DNA of 59,268 nucleotides from Candidatus Omnitrophota bacterium. GTDB taxonomy: Bacteria; Omnitrophota; Gorgyraeia; Gygaellales; Profunditerraquicolaceae. The stretch is taken from positions 1 through 59,268 of the forward strand of contig JAQTQG010000007.1 of assembly GCA_028712375.1 (NCBI GenBank). The letters run 5' to 3'. Position 1 is the stretch's first letter. Each line of letters opens with the position of its first letter. Under the pieces are notes generated by a model. That model ran no database searches, had not been told where the DNA came from, and saw only the letters and a list, made by a program, of their open reading frames with translations. Below are positions 9,439 to 19,211 of this stretch, piece after piece. Both the position numbers and the translations under genes were made by a program.

Positions 9439-9475
9439 AAAGAAAATCCCAACATAAAATGCTGGGATTTTCTTT
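9439..9475 (-). terminator. Intrinsic terminator downstream of the peptidoglycan-binding gene
   Basis: AAAATCCCA...TGGGATTTTCTTTTTT on the minus strand. Confidence 0.7.
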
Positions 9476-9505
9476 AAATAAAACTATACTAAATTTTAAT
9501 GCGGG

Positions 9506-9955
9506 TTATCTTTTTACCGGTTCAGCCGCTGCCTCCGAATGTCTACTCAGCATTTCCCAAGTTTTCGGGCCGACTTTGCCATCAACTTTCAGGCCGTTGG
9601 CCTTCTGGAAATCTTCGATGGCCTTTTTGCTTTTAGGACCGATCTTCCCATCAACATTGCCGGTATAAAAACCTGCATTTTTCAAAGCTGTCTGTATTTC
9701 AATACCTGTCGGTTTATAAGGGCCCTGGGGAGGTAAAGGCAAAACATCTTTGGCCGGAGTAAGCACGGTGGTATTCGTAGTCAAAATTTTTGTTTCCGGG
9801 GCTTTCATATCCGGGGCAACCTGAACGGGACCGCCAACTGCGCTTAGAGATTCCATAGTAATCGGCTGCAATTCTTCCATCTCCTGTTTCTTACCACAAC
9901 CGGATAAAGCCGCCAAAACCAGAACCACTACCCCAAGACTTAACAACCTTTTCAT
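9506..9955 (-). CDS. Lipoprotein with C-terminal peptidoglycan-binding (PG_binding_1) domain
   Basis: Lipobox LSGCGKK; IQTALKNAGFYTGNVDGKIGPKSKKAIEDFQKANGLKVDGKVGPKTW. Confidence 0.9.
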   Translation of the reverse strand: MKRLLSLGVVVLVLAALSGCGKKQEMEELQPITMESLSAVGGPVQVAPDMKAPETKILTTNTTVLTPAKDVLPLPPQGPYKPTGIEIQTALKNAGFYTGNVDGKIGPKSKKAIEDFQKANGLKVDGKVGPKTWEMLSRHSEAAAEPVKR

Positions 9956-10086
9956 ACCAATCTCCTCTCTATATATAATTTATTAAATTAATATTATAAC
10001 GTTATTTGATTTTGCATTGCCGGAGTTTATTCACCTCCCTGCCGGCAGGCAAGCTTTAATAATAATTTTAGCAAAATATTAAAATA

Positions 10087-10440
10087 AATCAAGCACCTTT
10101 AAGTTTTTATACACCGCAGTCCTTACGAGCGCCAGCGAGCAAGGGCAAGCACCTTGCTACTAACGCTACTACCGCAGTCCCCGCGAACGCTAGTGAGCGT
10201 GGACAAGCACCCTGTTAAATCAAGCACCTTTAAGTTTTTATGGTACGGAAAAACGCAAAGCGTTTTCCGTACCACTGCGAAAATTGTCTTTATTTGTATG
10301 CTCACAAACAAATAGTATTCTTCAAAAACAATTTTCTTGTCCACCGCAGTCCTTGCGAGCGCCAGCGAGCAAGGGCAAGCACCTTCCATCTAAACTTTAA
10401 CCCACCACAGTCCCCGCGAACGCTAGTGAGCGGGGACACT
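10087..10440. repeat. Array of Family A palindromes and other hairpins
   Basis: Four copies of ACCRCAGTCCYYRCGARCGCYAGYGAGCRNGGRCA, the first three followed by AGCACCYT; a 25-bp direct repeat AAATCAAGCACCTTTAAGTTTTTAT (twice); a 15-bp stem hairpin at 10241-10274. Confidence 0.85.
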
Positions 10441-11633
10441 TACAATCTCTTTAACCCCGGAAACAAAAAATTAATTAATGTAAACAACACCAAGCATACT
10501 GAACCACACAACAAAAGCGCCATTGACACTCCCCAGGTTTGTGCCAATACTCCGGAAATTAAATTACCAAACGGTACCACTCCGGCAAAAGTAATCATAA
10601 ACAAGCTCATTACCCTGCCGCGGAATTCATTAGGCACATTAATTTGCAGCAAGGTATTTACTAAAGCAACCGGAATAACGCTTGTGCCGCCGACAAAAAT
10701 CAGAGCAAAAACAGATAAAATATAATTTCTGGATAATGAAAAAACAATTAGTGAAACTGAAAATAAAAATACCGACCAGACCAAAAGCCTGCCTTTGGAT
10801 TTAAAATCTCCCAGCCGGGCTAAACCCAAAGCGCCTGCCAAAGCGCCTATACCGGCACTCGACATCAGCACCCCCAAACCTCTTACTCCCACACTGAGTA
10901 CATGGCTGGCGAAAACCGGCATCAATATGATATAAGAAACGCCAAAAAGGCTCATCGCTGCCACCACGCTTACTAATGCCAAAATAAGGCGGTTGTTAAA
11001 AACAAAAACTAACCCTTCTTTAATATCCGCCAGCGCAGAATTATTCTTACGTACTTTGTTTTTACCAAGCTTAATATAAAAGAGCGCGATAATTACCGCT
11101 AAAAAGCTAACCCCGTTTAAATAAAAACATCCACTCATCCCGATAACCGAAATTAATACACCGGCAATCGCCGGCCCGATAATCCGTGAAGAATTAAAAG
11201 CCACGGAATTTAAAGCAATGGCGTTAAAAATATGCTCCCGGCCCGCCAGTTCTACTACTATCGACTGCCTGGCCGGGGCATCAAAAGACATAATCACGCC
11301 ATTAAACAAGGCAATGAGCATGATCTGCGCTGCGGTAATAAATTTAAACTGGGTAAGCACTGCCAATAAAAATGCCAAAAGCATAAAAGCAGCCTGAGTA
11401 AAGATCAGTATATTTCTTTTATTTACCCTGTCCGCCAGGACGCCTCCGAATAAAGAAAGTATAAATATCGGAATTGAACCTAAGAAACCGACTACTCCTA
11501 AAAGAAAAGCCGAATTAGTCAGCTGAAATACCAACCAACTTTGCGCCACAGTCTGTACCCAAGTACCCACCAAAGATACAAACATCCCCAGCCAATATAC
11601 ACGGAAATATTTTATTTTTAATGAAGAAAACAT
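10440..11633 (-). CDS. MFS transporter (EntS-like)
   Basis: About 12 TM helices; FGGVLADRVNKR MFS motif. Confidence 0.88.
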   Translation of the reverse strand: MFSSLKIKYFRVYWLGMFVSLVGTWVQTVAQSWLVFQLTNSAFLLGVVGFLGSIPIFILSLFGGVLADRVNKRNILIFTQAAFMLLAFLLAVLTQFKFITAAQIMLIALFNGVIMSFDAPARQSIVVELAGREHIFNAIALNSVAFNSSRIIGPAIAGVLISVIGMSGCFYLNGVSFLAVIIALFYIKLGKNKVRKNNSALADIKEGLVFVFNNRLILALVSVVAAMSLFGVSYIILMPVFASHVLSVGVRGLGVLMSSAGIGALAGALGLARLGDFKSKGRLLVWSVFLFSVSLIVFSLSRNYILSVFALIFVGGTSVIPVALVNTLLQINVPNEFRGRVMSLFMITFAGVVPFGNLISGVLAQTWGVSMALLLCGSVCLVLFTLINFLFPGLKRL

Positions 11634-11645
11634 AATTAAACTAGA

Positions 11646-12098
11646 TTAGGAAGGAGTGTTTAGCCTTTGCCTTACTAAATCACTTACTAATTTACCATCA
11701 GCCTGCCCGGCAATTTTAACCGTTAATTCTTTCATCAGGCGGCCCATATCCTTCATGCCGCTGGCACCAGTTACCGCAATCGACTCTTCAATCAAAGCTT
11801 TAATTTTATCCTCCGATAACTCAACAGGCAAATAAGCCTTAAGGATCTGGAGTTCTTTTTTCTCTTTTTCAGCTGCTTCTGTGCGCCCACCGGCGGTAAA
11901 CTGCTCAATAGAATCCTGATGCTGCTTAACCTGCTTTTTTATGACTACCACAACTTCCGCATCATCCAGCTTATCTTTTTTCTTGGCGGTTGCCTGATTA
12001 AGCATATCCGCGCGCAAAAAACTTAAAACAGAACTTTTCAAAGTATCCCGGGCTTTCATCGCTTCTTTATAGTCATCAAATATCTTTTCCACTAACAT
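11646..12098 (-). CDS. GatB/YqeY domain-containing protein
   Basis: KARDTLKSSVLSFLRADMLN and ILKAYLPVELSEDKI are typical of YqeY. Confidence 0.9.
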   Translation of the reverse strand: MLVEKIFDDYKEAMKARDTLKSSVLSFLRADMLNQATAKKKDKLDDAEVVVVIKKQVKQHQDSIEQFTAGGRTEAAEKEKKELQILKAYLPVELSEDKIKALIEESIAVTGASGMKDMGRLMKELTVKIAGQADGKLVSDLVRQRLNTPS

Positions 12099-12114
12099 AA
12101 TTACCTCCTTTTAA

Positions 12115-13014
12115 TCAAAAAGAAAAACAATTCTTAAATTTAGCCAGGCGCCTCTCTAAATCGCTCCGGGTAAGCCTGCTTGTCCGGAGCAAACCAAAGT
12201 CTTCCACATTAAAAGAAGCTGCTACTGTCCCATAGGCCAGAGCTTTCTTAATCGCAAGAGAATTAACTTGACGTGTTCCGGCTAAAAACCCCATAAATCC
12301 TCCGGCAAAAGTATCGCCGGCTCCGGTAGGATCGATAACTTTTTCCACCGGATACGCCGGCAGGGAAAAAATAAATTTTTTATTATAAAACAATACCCCG
12401 TGTTCACCTTTTTTTATCAAAACCATTTTCGGCCCTAAAGAACATAGCTGCTTGGCTGCCTTAATCAAATTATTTTCGCCGCTTAAAGAACGGGCCTCCT
12501 GATCATTGGCCACATAAATATCGATACGCTTGAGCAATTTAATTAATTCTTTACGCTTAGTATTTATCCAATAATTCATGCTATCTAAACCCACTAATTT
12601 TGGAGAACGCATTTTGGTTAAAAGATGCTCCTGGATATCCGGATCAACATTGGCTAAAAATATATTTTCAATTTCACGCTGCTCTGATGAAACTTCCGGT
12701 TTAAATACCGACAATACCCCCAGCTGAGTATTGAGAGTAAGCGCGGAATTCAAATCGCCTTGATACTGGCCTTCCCATCTGAAAGTCTTACCATCGCCTA
12801 CAATTAAAGAATTAAGATTAAGCCCCTTATCCCTTAAAAAAGTAACGTGTTGGCGCGGAAAATCACTACCGACAATCGCAATTAAATTCACCTTGGTAAA
12901 AAGCCTGGCGGCCATAGAAAAATGCGCAGCAGATCCACCCAAGAGTTCCTTGCGCCTGCCAAAAGGAGTTTTTACGCTATCCAACGCTACAGTACCCAAA
13001 ACAATAATACTCAT
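12115..13014 (-). CDS. PfkB-family carbohydrate kinase
   Basis: LGGSAAHFSMAARL N-terminus and DPTGAGDTFAGGFMGFL signature. Confidence 0.9.
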   Translation of the reverse strand: MSIIVLGTVALDSVKTPFGRRKELLGGSAAHFSMAARLFTKVNLIAIVGSDFPRQHVTFLRDKGLNLNSLIVGDGKTFRWEGQYQGDLNSALTLNTQLGVLSVFKPEVSSEQREIENIFLANVDPDIQEHLLTKMRSPKLVGLDSMNYWINTKRKELIKLLKRIDIYVANDQEARSLSGENNLIKAAKQLCSLGPKMVLIKKGEHGVLFYNKKFIFSLPAYPVEKVIDPTGAGDTFAGGFMGFLAGTRQVNSLAIKKALAYGTVAASFNVEDFGLLRTSRLTRSDLERRLAKFKNCFSF

Positions 13015-13027
13015 ATTTTTTCCTCCA

Positions 13028-13116
13028 CGTGGGTATGCACCCGACGCCTATTGGATTTGCGTCGGTACCCGCCAGGTGGCGGGACACCCGCATAAATCAA
13101 CTTAACACGGGGTGCC
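13028..13116. repeat. Family B palindrome cluster
   Basis: CCGACGC-CTATTGGATTT-GCGTCGG (13041-13065; reverse-complement loop AAATCCAATAG) and CCCGCC-AGGT-GGCGGG (13068-13083). Confidence 0.7.
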
Positions 13117-13120
13117 TCAT

Positions 13121-13891
13121 TTATTTTACGATCAACCAAAATACTAAAGCGATAATTATACGATAAACTCCAAAAAGAATAAAACTGTGTCGCTTAATAA
13201 AAATAAGTAAAAATTTAATTGAGACAATCGCCACCGTAAATGAAACAACAAATCCCACGCCAAGATAAATAAACTGGCCGTAATTAAATGCCGGTGCGCT
13301 TTTAACCAGGTCTAAAGATACTGCCGCAAGCATCGTAGGAACCGCCAGAAGAAAAGAAAACTCAACAATCGTTTTTCTTTTTAAACCAACTGCCAGCCCG
13401 CCGACAATCGTAGCGGCGGCCCGGGAAACCCCCGGGATTATCGCTACCGACTGAAATAAACCAATTATACATGCCTGCCGCAAGGAAACGGCGGATATCT
13501 CCTCCACGGCTTCTTCCTTTTGACGGTAAAACAGTTCAAAAATTATCAGAAATAACCCTCCGATAAACAATGACCAAAGCACTACTTCATTATTACCCAA
13601 CAGTTGCCTTTTAATCATTTTATACAACAGACCCCCCACCAAGGCCACAGGCAAAAAAGCCATCAATAGCTGTTTCCAAATTTTACTTATGTTAATCAAC
13701 CTTTCCCAATACACCACTACCACTGAAAGTATCGCACCTAATTGAATAGCAATTTCAAAACTTTTGATGAATTCAGATTGGTTAATCTGCAGAAGTTTTG
13801 CCGTGAGCATCAGGTGGCCGGTGGAAGAAACCGGCAGAAACTCCGTAACCCCTTCAATAATACCGAATATTAAAACATGCACCATATCCAT
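13121..13891 (-). CDS. uppP: Undecaprenyl-diphosphate phosphatase (UppP/BacA)
   Basis: GIIEGVTEFLPVSSTGHL and PGVSRAAATI motifs. Confidence 0.96.
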   Translation of the reverse strand: MDMVHVLIFGIIEGVTEFLPVSSTGHLMLTAKLLQINQSEFIKSFEIAIQLGAILSVVVVYWERLINISKIWKQLLMAFLPVALVGGLLYKMIKRQLLGNNEVVLWSLFIGGLFLIIFELFYRQKEEAVEEISAVSLRQACIIGLFQSVAIIPGVSRAAATIVGGLAVGLKRKTIVEFSFLLAVPTMLAAVSLDLVKSAPAFNYGQFIYLGVGFVVSFTVAIVSIKFLLIFIKRHSFILFGVYRIIIALVFWLIVK

Positions 13892-13905
13892 GAAATACTC
13901 CCCAA

Positions 13906-14529
13906 TTAATGTTCTTGCAGAAATTTCTGCATATCCTCGGGTAAAGGCGATTGAACCGCTACTGTCTTTGCAGTTTGAGGATGTTTAAATTCCAAATATT
14001 CAGCGTGCAAACAAACCCGCTTGGCCCGTAAGGCGAAATCTTTACGGAACGCAAATTTATCTTCCCCGACTAAAGGATGCTGGATATGTTTAAAATGAAT
14101 ACGTATCTGGTTGGTTCTGCCGGTGGCCGGAGAAATCTCGACCACACTATAGTTACTTTTTTCCTGGAGCACCTTGTATTTAGTAAGCGCGCTTTTTCCT
14201 TCAATCGCGGAGTTAATTACGCCCTGCGGCTTGCCTAATTTTCCGTGTGCAAAAGCAATATATCTTTTATTAATAAGCTTATTCCTGAAAGCCTCCGCCA
14301 TCTTTGTTTCGACCCCTCTGCTTTTGGCATAAATCAAAAGCCCGGAAGTCTGCCGGTCAAGGCGATGACAGGGATACAACTGGTATTTTGCTCCTTTAGA
14401 CTGGGCATCCTGATTCAAAATACTGGTTAAAGTACGCGATTCATTCTTAGGGGTAGGAACAGTTAATAACCCTGCGGGTTTATTAACTACTAACAGCCAA
14501 TCATCTTCAAAGACAATCGGAATATTCAT
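13906..14529 (-). CDS. RluA/RluD-family pseudouridine synthase
   Basis: CHRLDRQTSGLLIYAK catalytic motif. Confidence 0.93.
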   Translation of the reverse strand: MNIPIVFEDDWLLVVNKPAGLLTVPTPKNESRTLTSILNQDAQSKGAKYQLYPCHRLDRQTSGLLIYAKSRGVETKMAEAFRNKLINKRYIAFAHGKLGKPQGVINSAIEGKSALTKYKVLQEKSNYSVVEISPATGRTNQIRIHFKHIQHPLVGEDKFAFRKDFALRAKRVCLHAEYLEFKHPQTAKTVAVQSPLPEDMQKFLQEH

Positions 14530-14605
14530 CCCGCACCTTATTTTTTATTGAATTTATTCAGCCGCATGACTTTAATAATTAGATAACTAGAAAGCGCGGG
14601 GTTCA
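14530..14605 (-). repeat. Family C element, copy 1
   Basis: CCCGCACCTT...AAGCGCGGGG ends; interior ATGACTTTAATAATTAGATAACTAGAA shared with copy 2; abuts the ATG at 14529. Confidence 0.75.
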
Positions 14606-15523
14606 TTAAATAATTTCAAGCATCCGGTCGATAGCCAGGCGCGCTTTTATCCTGATCTGGTCGGAAACCCGCACTTCATCCTTAAGCTCTTCTAAAGCCC
14701 AAAGCACTTTCTCCTGCGTTGTGCGTTTCATATTCGGGCATACCGCGCGTTCACTGGCCGAATAAAACTCCTTATCCGGATTATCCTGTTTAAGCCGGTA
14801 AAGCAAGCCGGATTCCGTACCAATGATAAACTCTTTTGCGGGATCATCTTTAACATATTTGGCCATCTGGCTGGTGGAAAGAACAACATCGGCTAAAGAC
14901 ACTACTGCTGCCAAACATTCCGGATGAACCATCACCTTGGCCCGAGGATGGAATTTCTTCTCCCGTTTTAAATCTTCAGGTAATATTTTCACATGCGTGG
15001 GGCAGAACCCATGCCAGGAAATTAATTTTCTGCCGCTTTTTTTAGAAACATAATCCGCCAGATATTTATCCGGAATAAAAATTATTTCTTTTTTATCTTT
15101 TAGCGCATTGATTACCGCTACAGCATTAGTCGAAGTACAACAATAATCCAGCTCAGCCTTAACCGCCGCCGAAGTGTTTACATACCCCACCGCTACTGCC
15201 CCGGGATGTTCTGCTTTAAGCTTCCTTAAATCCTGTGCACTCATCATGCTGGCCATGGGACAGCCGGCAGACACATCCGGCATAATTACCATCTTATCCG
15301 GAGAAAGAATGGAAGCGGTCTCCGCCATAAAATAAACCCCGCAAAAAACAATAACCCCGGCTTCAGTCTTAGCGGCAATCCGGGAAAGTTCCAGGGAATC
15401 CCCGCGGAAATCCGCAATATCCTGAACTTCCGGCAGCTGATAATTATGCGCCAGAATAATGGCGTTATGTTTTTTCTTAAGCTCCTTGATTTTAGTGATT
15501 ATTTTTTTATCTTCTTTGATCAT
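14606..15523 (-). CDS. nadA: Quinolinate synthase
   Basis: AIILAHNYQLPEVQDIADFRGDSLELS and CPNMKRTT. Confidence 0.96.
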   Translation of the reverse strand: MIKEDKKIITKIKELKKKHNAIILAHNYQLPEVQDIADFRGDSLELSRIAAKTEAGVIVFCGVYFMAETASILSPDKMVIMPDVSAGCPMASMMSAQDLRKLKAEHPGAVAVGYVNTSAAVKAELDYCCTSTNAVAVINALKDKKEIIFIPDKYLADYVSKKSGRKLISWHGFCPTHVKILPEDLKREKKFHPRAKVMVHPECLAAVVSLADVVLSTSQMAKYVKDDPAKEFIIGTESGLLYRLKQDNPDKEFYSASERAVCPNMKRTTQEKVLWALEELKDEVRVSDQIRIKARLAIDRMLEII

Positions 15524-16631
15524 TTGAATTAATAACTTTTTTAATTATTCCTCCACCGATAACTGTATCTTTATCGTAAAAAACTGCAGATTGGCCGGGA
15601 GTAATCGCAAACTGGGCCTGTTTAAAAACCACTCTCTGTTGATTTTTACCCGGATAAACAGTGGCGGGTGCTTCTTTATGATTATAACGTATGCGCACTT
15701 TAATCTCAATCTTCTTTTTAGGAGGCTTGCCCAAATAATGCCCCTGATTTATAACAAATTCATTTTTACAAACTTCCTGGCGGCTGCCCAAACTTATCCG
15801 GCTGTTTCTACTATTAATTTGTGTCACATAGAGAGGATGCCCCGCGGCCACTCCCACTCCATGACGCTGGCCGATCGTATAAAACGCTATACCCTGATGC
15901 GTTCCTAAAACATTCCCATTTTTATCCACAAAATTCCCCGGCCGGATACGCCCCTGCCCTTTGGTTTTAACAAACTCGCTATATTTACCTCCGGGCAAAA
16001 AACAAATTTCCTGGCTATCCTGCTTATCCGCAACTAAAAGCCCGAAATCAGCGGCCAGCCGTCTAACTTCAGATTTATGCAGATTGCCCAAGGGAAAAAT
16101 TACACGTTTAAGCTGCCTTTGAGTTAAACGATAGAGAAAATAAGACTGGTCCTTTTGAAGGTCTTTGGCTTTCTTAAGCAGAAAGCCTTCCGGAGATTTT
16201 ACAATTCTCGCATAATGGCCGGTAGCCAAAAGTGGCACCCCGAGATTAACCGCTTTTTTGAGTAAAATACCGAATTTTATAAATTGATTGCAGCGGACAC
16301 AAGGGTTAGGAGTGCGCCCGCTAAGATACTCCTGGTAAAAATTCTGAATTACTTCCCGGTAAAAATCCCGATTAAGATTTAGAATATAATGCCGGATCCC
16401 TAATTTATGGCAAACCCGGCGCGCATCTTCAATTCCAACCAGGCCACAACAGCTGGGTTTACGGGTTTCAAGTTCCGAAGGATTCCCGCCGAAAGCGGAT
16501 CCGCCTGCGGCGGAAAAACACATCGTTAAACCAATCACTTCATAACCCTGCTCTTTCAGCAAGGCAGCGGCTACAGAAGAATCAACTCCTCCGCTCATCG
16601 CGACTACTACGCGTTTTTTAGTATTTTTCAT
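15507..16631 (-). CDS. mnmA: tRNA-specific 2-thiouridylase
   Basis: AMSGGVDSSVAAALLKEQGYEVIG PP-loop; C-terminal FDKDTVIGGGII-like end. Confidence 0.96.
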   Translation of the reverse strand: MKNTKKRVVVAMSGGVDSSVAAALLKEQGYEVIGLTMCFSAAGGSAFGGNPSELETRKPSCCGLVGIEDARRVCHKLGIRHYILNLNRDFYREVIQNFYQEYLSGRTPNPCVRCNQFIKFGILLKKAVNLGVPLLATGHYARIVKSPEGFLLKKAKDLQKDQSYFLYRLTQRQLKRVIFPLGNLHKSEVRRLAADFGLLVADKQDSQEICFLPGGKYSEFVKTKGQGRIRPGNFVDKNGNVLGTHQGIAFYTIGQRHGVGVAAGHPLYVTQINSRNSRISLGSRQEVCKNEFVINQGHYLGKPPKKKIEIKVRIRYNHKEAPATVYPGKNQQRVVFKQAQFAITPGQSAVFYDKDTVIGGGIIKKVINSNDQRR

Positions 16632-16637
16632 ATTAAG

Positions 16638-16646
16638 ACAATAGCA
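16638..16646 (-). promoter_or_regulatory. Extended -10 promoter, predicted leaderless mnmA
   Basis: TGC-TATTGT followed by 6 nt then ATG; lies just downstream of the csp terminator; no Shine-Dalgarno. The -35 is weak. Confidence 0.4.
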
Positions 16647-16654
16647 GAGCCTAA

Positions 16655-16689
16655 GAAAAAAGGCCCAGCTGATTATGCCGGGCCTTTTT
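16655..16689 (-). terminator. Intrinsic terminator of the cold-shock gene
   Basis: AAAAAGGCCCGGC-ATAATCA-GCTGGGCCTTTTTT. Confidence 0.85.
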
Positions 16690-16705
16690 CTTTATTCCTG
16701 TTAGG

Positions 16706-16906
16706 TTATAACTTCACTACTTTAGTAGCTTGTTCACCTTTGGGACCTTTTTCAATCTCGAACTCAACCTCCTGGCCCTCCTCGAGAGTTTTATAGCCAT
16801 CACCCTGAATTGCGGTATGATGTACAAATACATCCGCGCCATTTTCAGGAGTAATAAAACCATAACCCTTTTGATTGGAAAACCACTTTACTTTACCTTT
16901 TGCCAT
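16706..16906 (-). CDS. Cold-shock protein (CspA family)
   Basis: [28 protein letters not shown]. Confidence 0.97.
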   Translation of the reverse strand: MAKGKVKWFSNQKGYGFITPENGADVFVHHTAIQGDGYKTLEEGQEVEFEIEKGPKGEQATKVVKL

Positions 16907-16958
16907 TTTCTTTGCTTCCTCCTTTCCACTAAAATTATAGCAAACATTGGGAATAAAA

Positions 16959-16999
16959 ACAAAAAACCGTAAGGCGTGTTATTCTTTCTCCTTACGGTT
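16959..16999 (-). terminator. Intrinsic terminator
   Basis: AACCGTAAGG...CCTTACGGTTTTTTG on the minus strand. Confidence 0.7.
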
Positions 17000-17070
17000 A
17001 AAAGACTTCTACTCCCTTGCTCACTACAAAGAAATTATATAATAACCACATTGATTGTCAATAAATATTA

Positions 17071-17361
17071 TTACCTTAAAACGTCCAACTCCTTAAGATT
17101 GTAGTAATCTACCACCTCAACCCTGGCCTTAGATTTACTCACCAGCCAATCATGATATTTACGCATAAAACGATCGTGATGGCCTTTTGTAGCCCATTGG
17201 TATACAGAAGCGTACTGATCTTTATAACCATAGCGCTTCATCGTCCGGTATGACAGAAAACCGGCTGCTTTCTTGGTATGACGGGCCCACATTAAACTAT
17301 CTGCGCGGTATTTGGTAACTTCTTTGGGCTTTACGACAAATAAAACGACGTGAATAAACAT
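17071..17361 (-). CDS. Small protein, possibly ABM/Dabb (ferredoxin-like) fold
   Basis: MFIHVVLFVVKPKEV N-terminus; GGAGG Shine-Dalgarno. Confidence 0.55.
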   Translation of the reverse strand: MFIHVVLFVVKPKEVTKYRADSLMWARHTKKAAGFLSYRTMKRYGYKDQYASVYQWATKGHHDRFMRKYHDWLVSKSKARVEVVDYYNLKELDVLR

Positions 17362-17414
17362 AATCCTCCTTTTCCAGATATTATATAATACCTGTTATTC
17401 AAAATCAACCGGGG

Positions 17415-19205
17415 CTACCACTGGATTCTTAAACCGGCCTGAATATATCTTCCGGGCTGGGGAATACCTGCGATATCCTGATACTCTACATTCAAAATAT
17501 TGGTCGAACTAAAAAACACCCTGGAATTTTTATTTAAATCATAATTGAATCCGGCATCCAACAACAGCCAACCGCGCCGGCCCGGCCGCTGTTTATAATT
17601 AAGCCCTATTTCCTGCCGGCCAAAAGGAAGCTCCAGAATAAAAGCTGTGCCCGCTAAATGCCGGGCATAATTGGGTCCATATTTATACTGATATCCTTGA
17701 GTATCTACCACCTTATCCGTGTAGGCATAGCGCGCATCCCAGCTTAACCGCTGGTTAATTTTTTTATGTAACGTATATTCAACCCCAAAAACATCATCAC
17801 GGGTAAAATTCCTGGCTTCCCACTTCTGGCTGGGATCAATCCTTACCCAATCGATCATTTGGTCCTCTTGCCGCAAAAAGAAAACCAGACCTGAGGAGAG
17901 ATTATCTTGTTTATATTCAAAACCTATCTGATAATTCCAGGCCCGTTCTGCAGTTAAATTAACATTACCCACGGTAGTCGGATCATTATAATAAAGTTCA
18001 GTAAATGACGGGACGCGCATGCTCCTGGAAAACCCTAAATTAAACGCTGTTTCAGGAGTAAGCTTAAATTTAAAATTAGCAGAACCCGTATATACTTGGT
18101 CAAAATCGGAAAAATCATCCAGGCGCAAAGAAAAACCCATCTCCCACCGCTGGCTTAACACCAGGCTGTCATCTAAATATATGCTTTGATGTTTACGGAC
18201 ATGCTCTCCCAAATTAGTCGAAACAATTCCTTCCTGGCCCCATTCCAAACCTAGCCCGACTTTACCCAATAGCCCGGCTTCTTTTTGTAAATAAACACTC
18301 GGGACAAACATATCGGTGCGGTGGTTATTATAACTATCAATCCTTTCATCCAAAGCAAACTTATCAAAATGCCGCCGCCAAAGAAAATTCGGCTTAATTA
18401 ATAACTCATCTTTATTCAAAGTAAAACCGCTGTTTAACAGATATGTTCTGATCCATTCCCGGGAAGGATAGCCCCGGCCGGGAGTATAGAAATCATATGC
18501 TCCGTATTCTTTCTCTTGATAACCAAAATCATTCTGCCAACTGCCCAGCGGTAGCTGCCATTGCGTACTTAAAGAAGTGGTGAATTTTTTATAATCCGTA
18601 TCATAACGAAACCCTTTAGACTGCGCATCTTCGATAGAAATCCTGAACCCCAAATCCTTAAACCTGTCGGTCATACTAAATAATCCATAGCCGTTGCGTT
18701 GATTGCCTGCCGCAAATTCCCAAACCGTTTTCTTATTTTTAGGCTCCTTTAGCATAAAGTTTACCGCACCTCCAATAGCATCCGCGCCAAACAGAGAAGA
18801 ACCTGCCCCGGGCAAAACTTCAATCTTCTTGACGTCTTCTTTGGTAAAAGGAATATCCGCGTTATAATGCGCGGTTTGCGGATCATTTATTCTTACCCCA
18901 TTCAGCAGAATCAGTACCTGTGAAAAAGTTGAACCGCGCAGCGAAAAATCCGCCTGAATACCGCCGGCCAAAGACCGGCTCTGCAAATCTACCGGCAGGC
19001 TATTTAACCCCTCTAAGCTGGATTGATAATTAAATACATTATTCCGGGCAAAATCTGTTGAATAGGAATTTAAAAGGAATTGTTTTTGCTGGGTAATCAC
19101 CAGGGGTTCGAGTTCCTGAGAATCTTCCTGGGCAGAAATAGAGGCTTGCGGGCAGGCAAGCAGCAGGGTAATAATCAAAAACCGCCTTAGCTTTATCTTC
19201 AACAT
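17415..19205 (-). CDS. TonB-dependent outer-membrane receptor (BtuB-like)
   Basis: Plug domain (DFSLRGSTFSQVLILLNGVRINDPQTAHYNADIPF, VLPGAGSSLFGADAIGGAVNF), C-terminal beta-barrel ending in W. Confidence 0.92.
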   Translation of the reverse strand: MLKIKLRRFLIITLLLACPQASISAQEDSQELEPLVITQQKQFLLNSYSTDFARNNVFNYQSSLEGLNSLPVDLQSRSLAGGIQADFSLRGSTFSQVLILLNGVRINDPQTAHYNADIPFTKEDVKKIEVLPGAGSSLFGADAIGGAVNFMLKEPKNKKTVWEFAAGNQRNGYGLFSMTDRFKDLGFRISIEDAQSKGFRYDTDYKKFTTSLSTQWQLPLGSWQNDFGYQEKEYGAYDFYTPGRGYPSREWIRTYLLNSGFTLNKDELLIKPNFLWRRHFDKFALDERIDSYNNHRTDMFVPSVYLQKEAGLLGKVGLGLEWGQEGIVSTNLGEHVRKHQSIYLDDSLVLSQRWEMGFSLRLDDFSDFDQVYTGSANFKFKLTPETAFNLGFSRSMRVPSFTELYYNDPTTVGNVNLTAERAWNYQIGFEYKQDNLSSGLVFFLRQEDQMIDWVRIDPSQKWEARNFTRDDVFGVEYTLHKKINQRLSWDARYAYTDKVVDTQGYQYKYGPNYARHLAGTAFILELPFGRQEIGLNYKQRPGRRGWLLLDAGFNYDLNKNSRVFFSSTNILNVEYQDIAGIPQPGRYIQAGLRIQW

Positions 19206-19211
19206 GAAATT

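Noticed and set aside
10087-10440. Regular repeats resembling a CRISPR array
   Set aside because: Units are palindromic, unevenly spaced, interspersed with unrelated hairpins and direct repeats, and there are no cas genes or uniform spacers.
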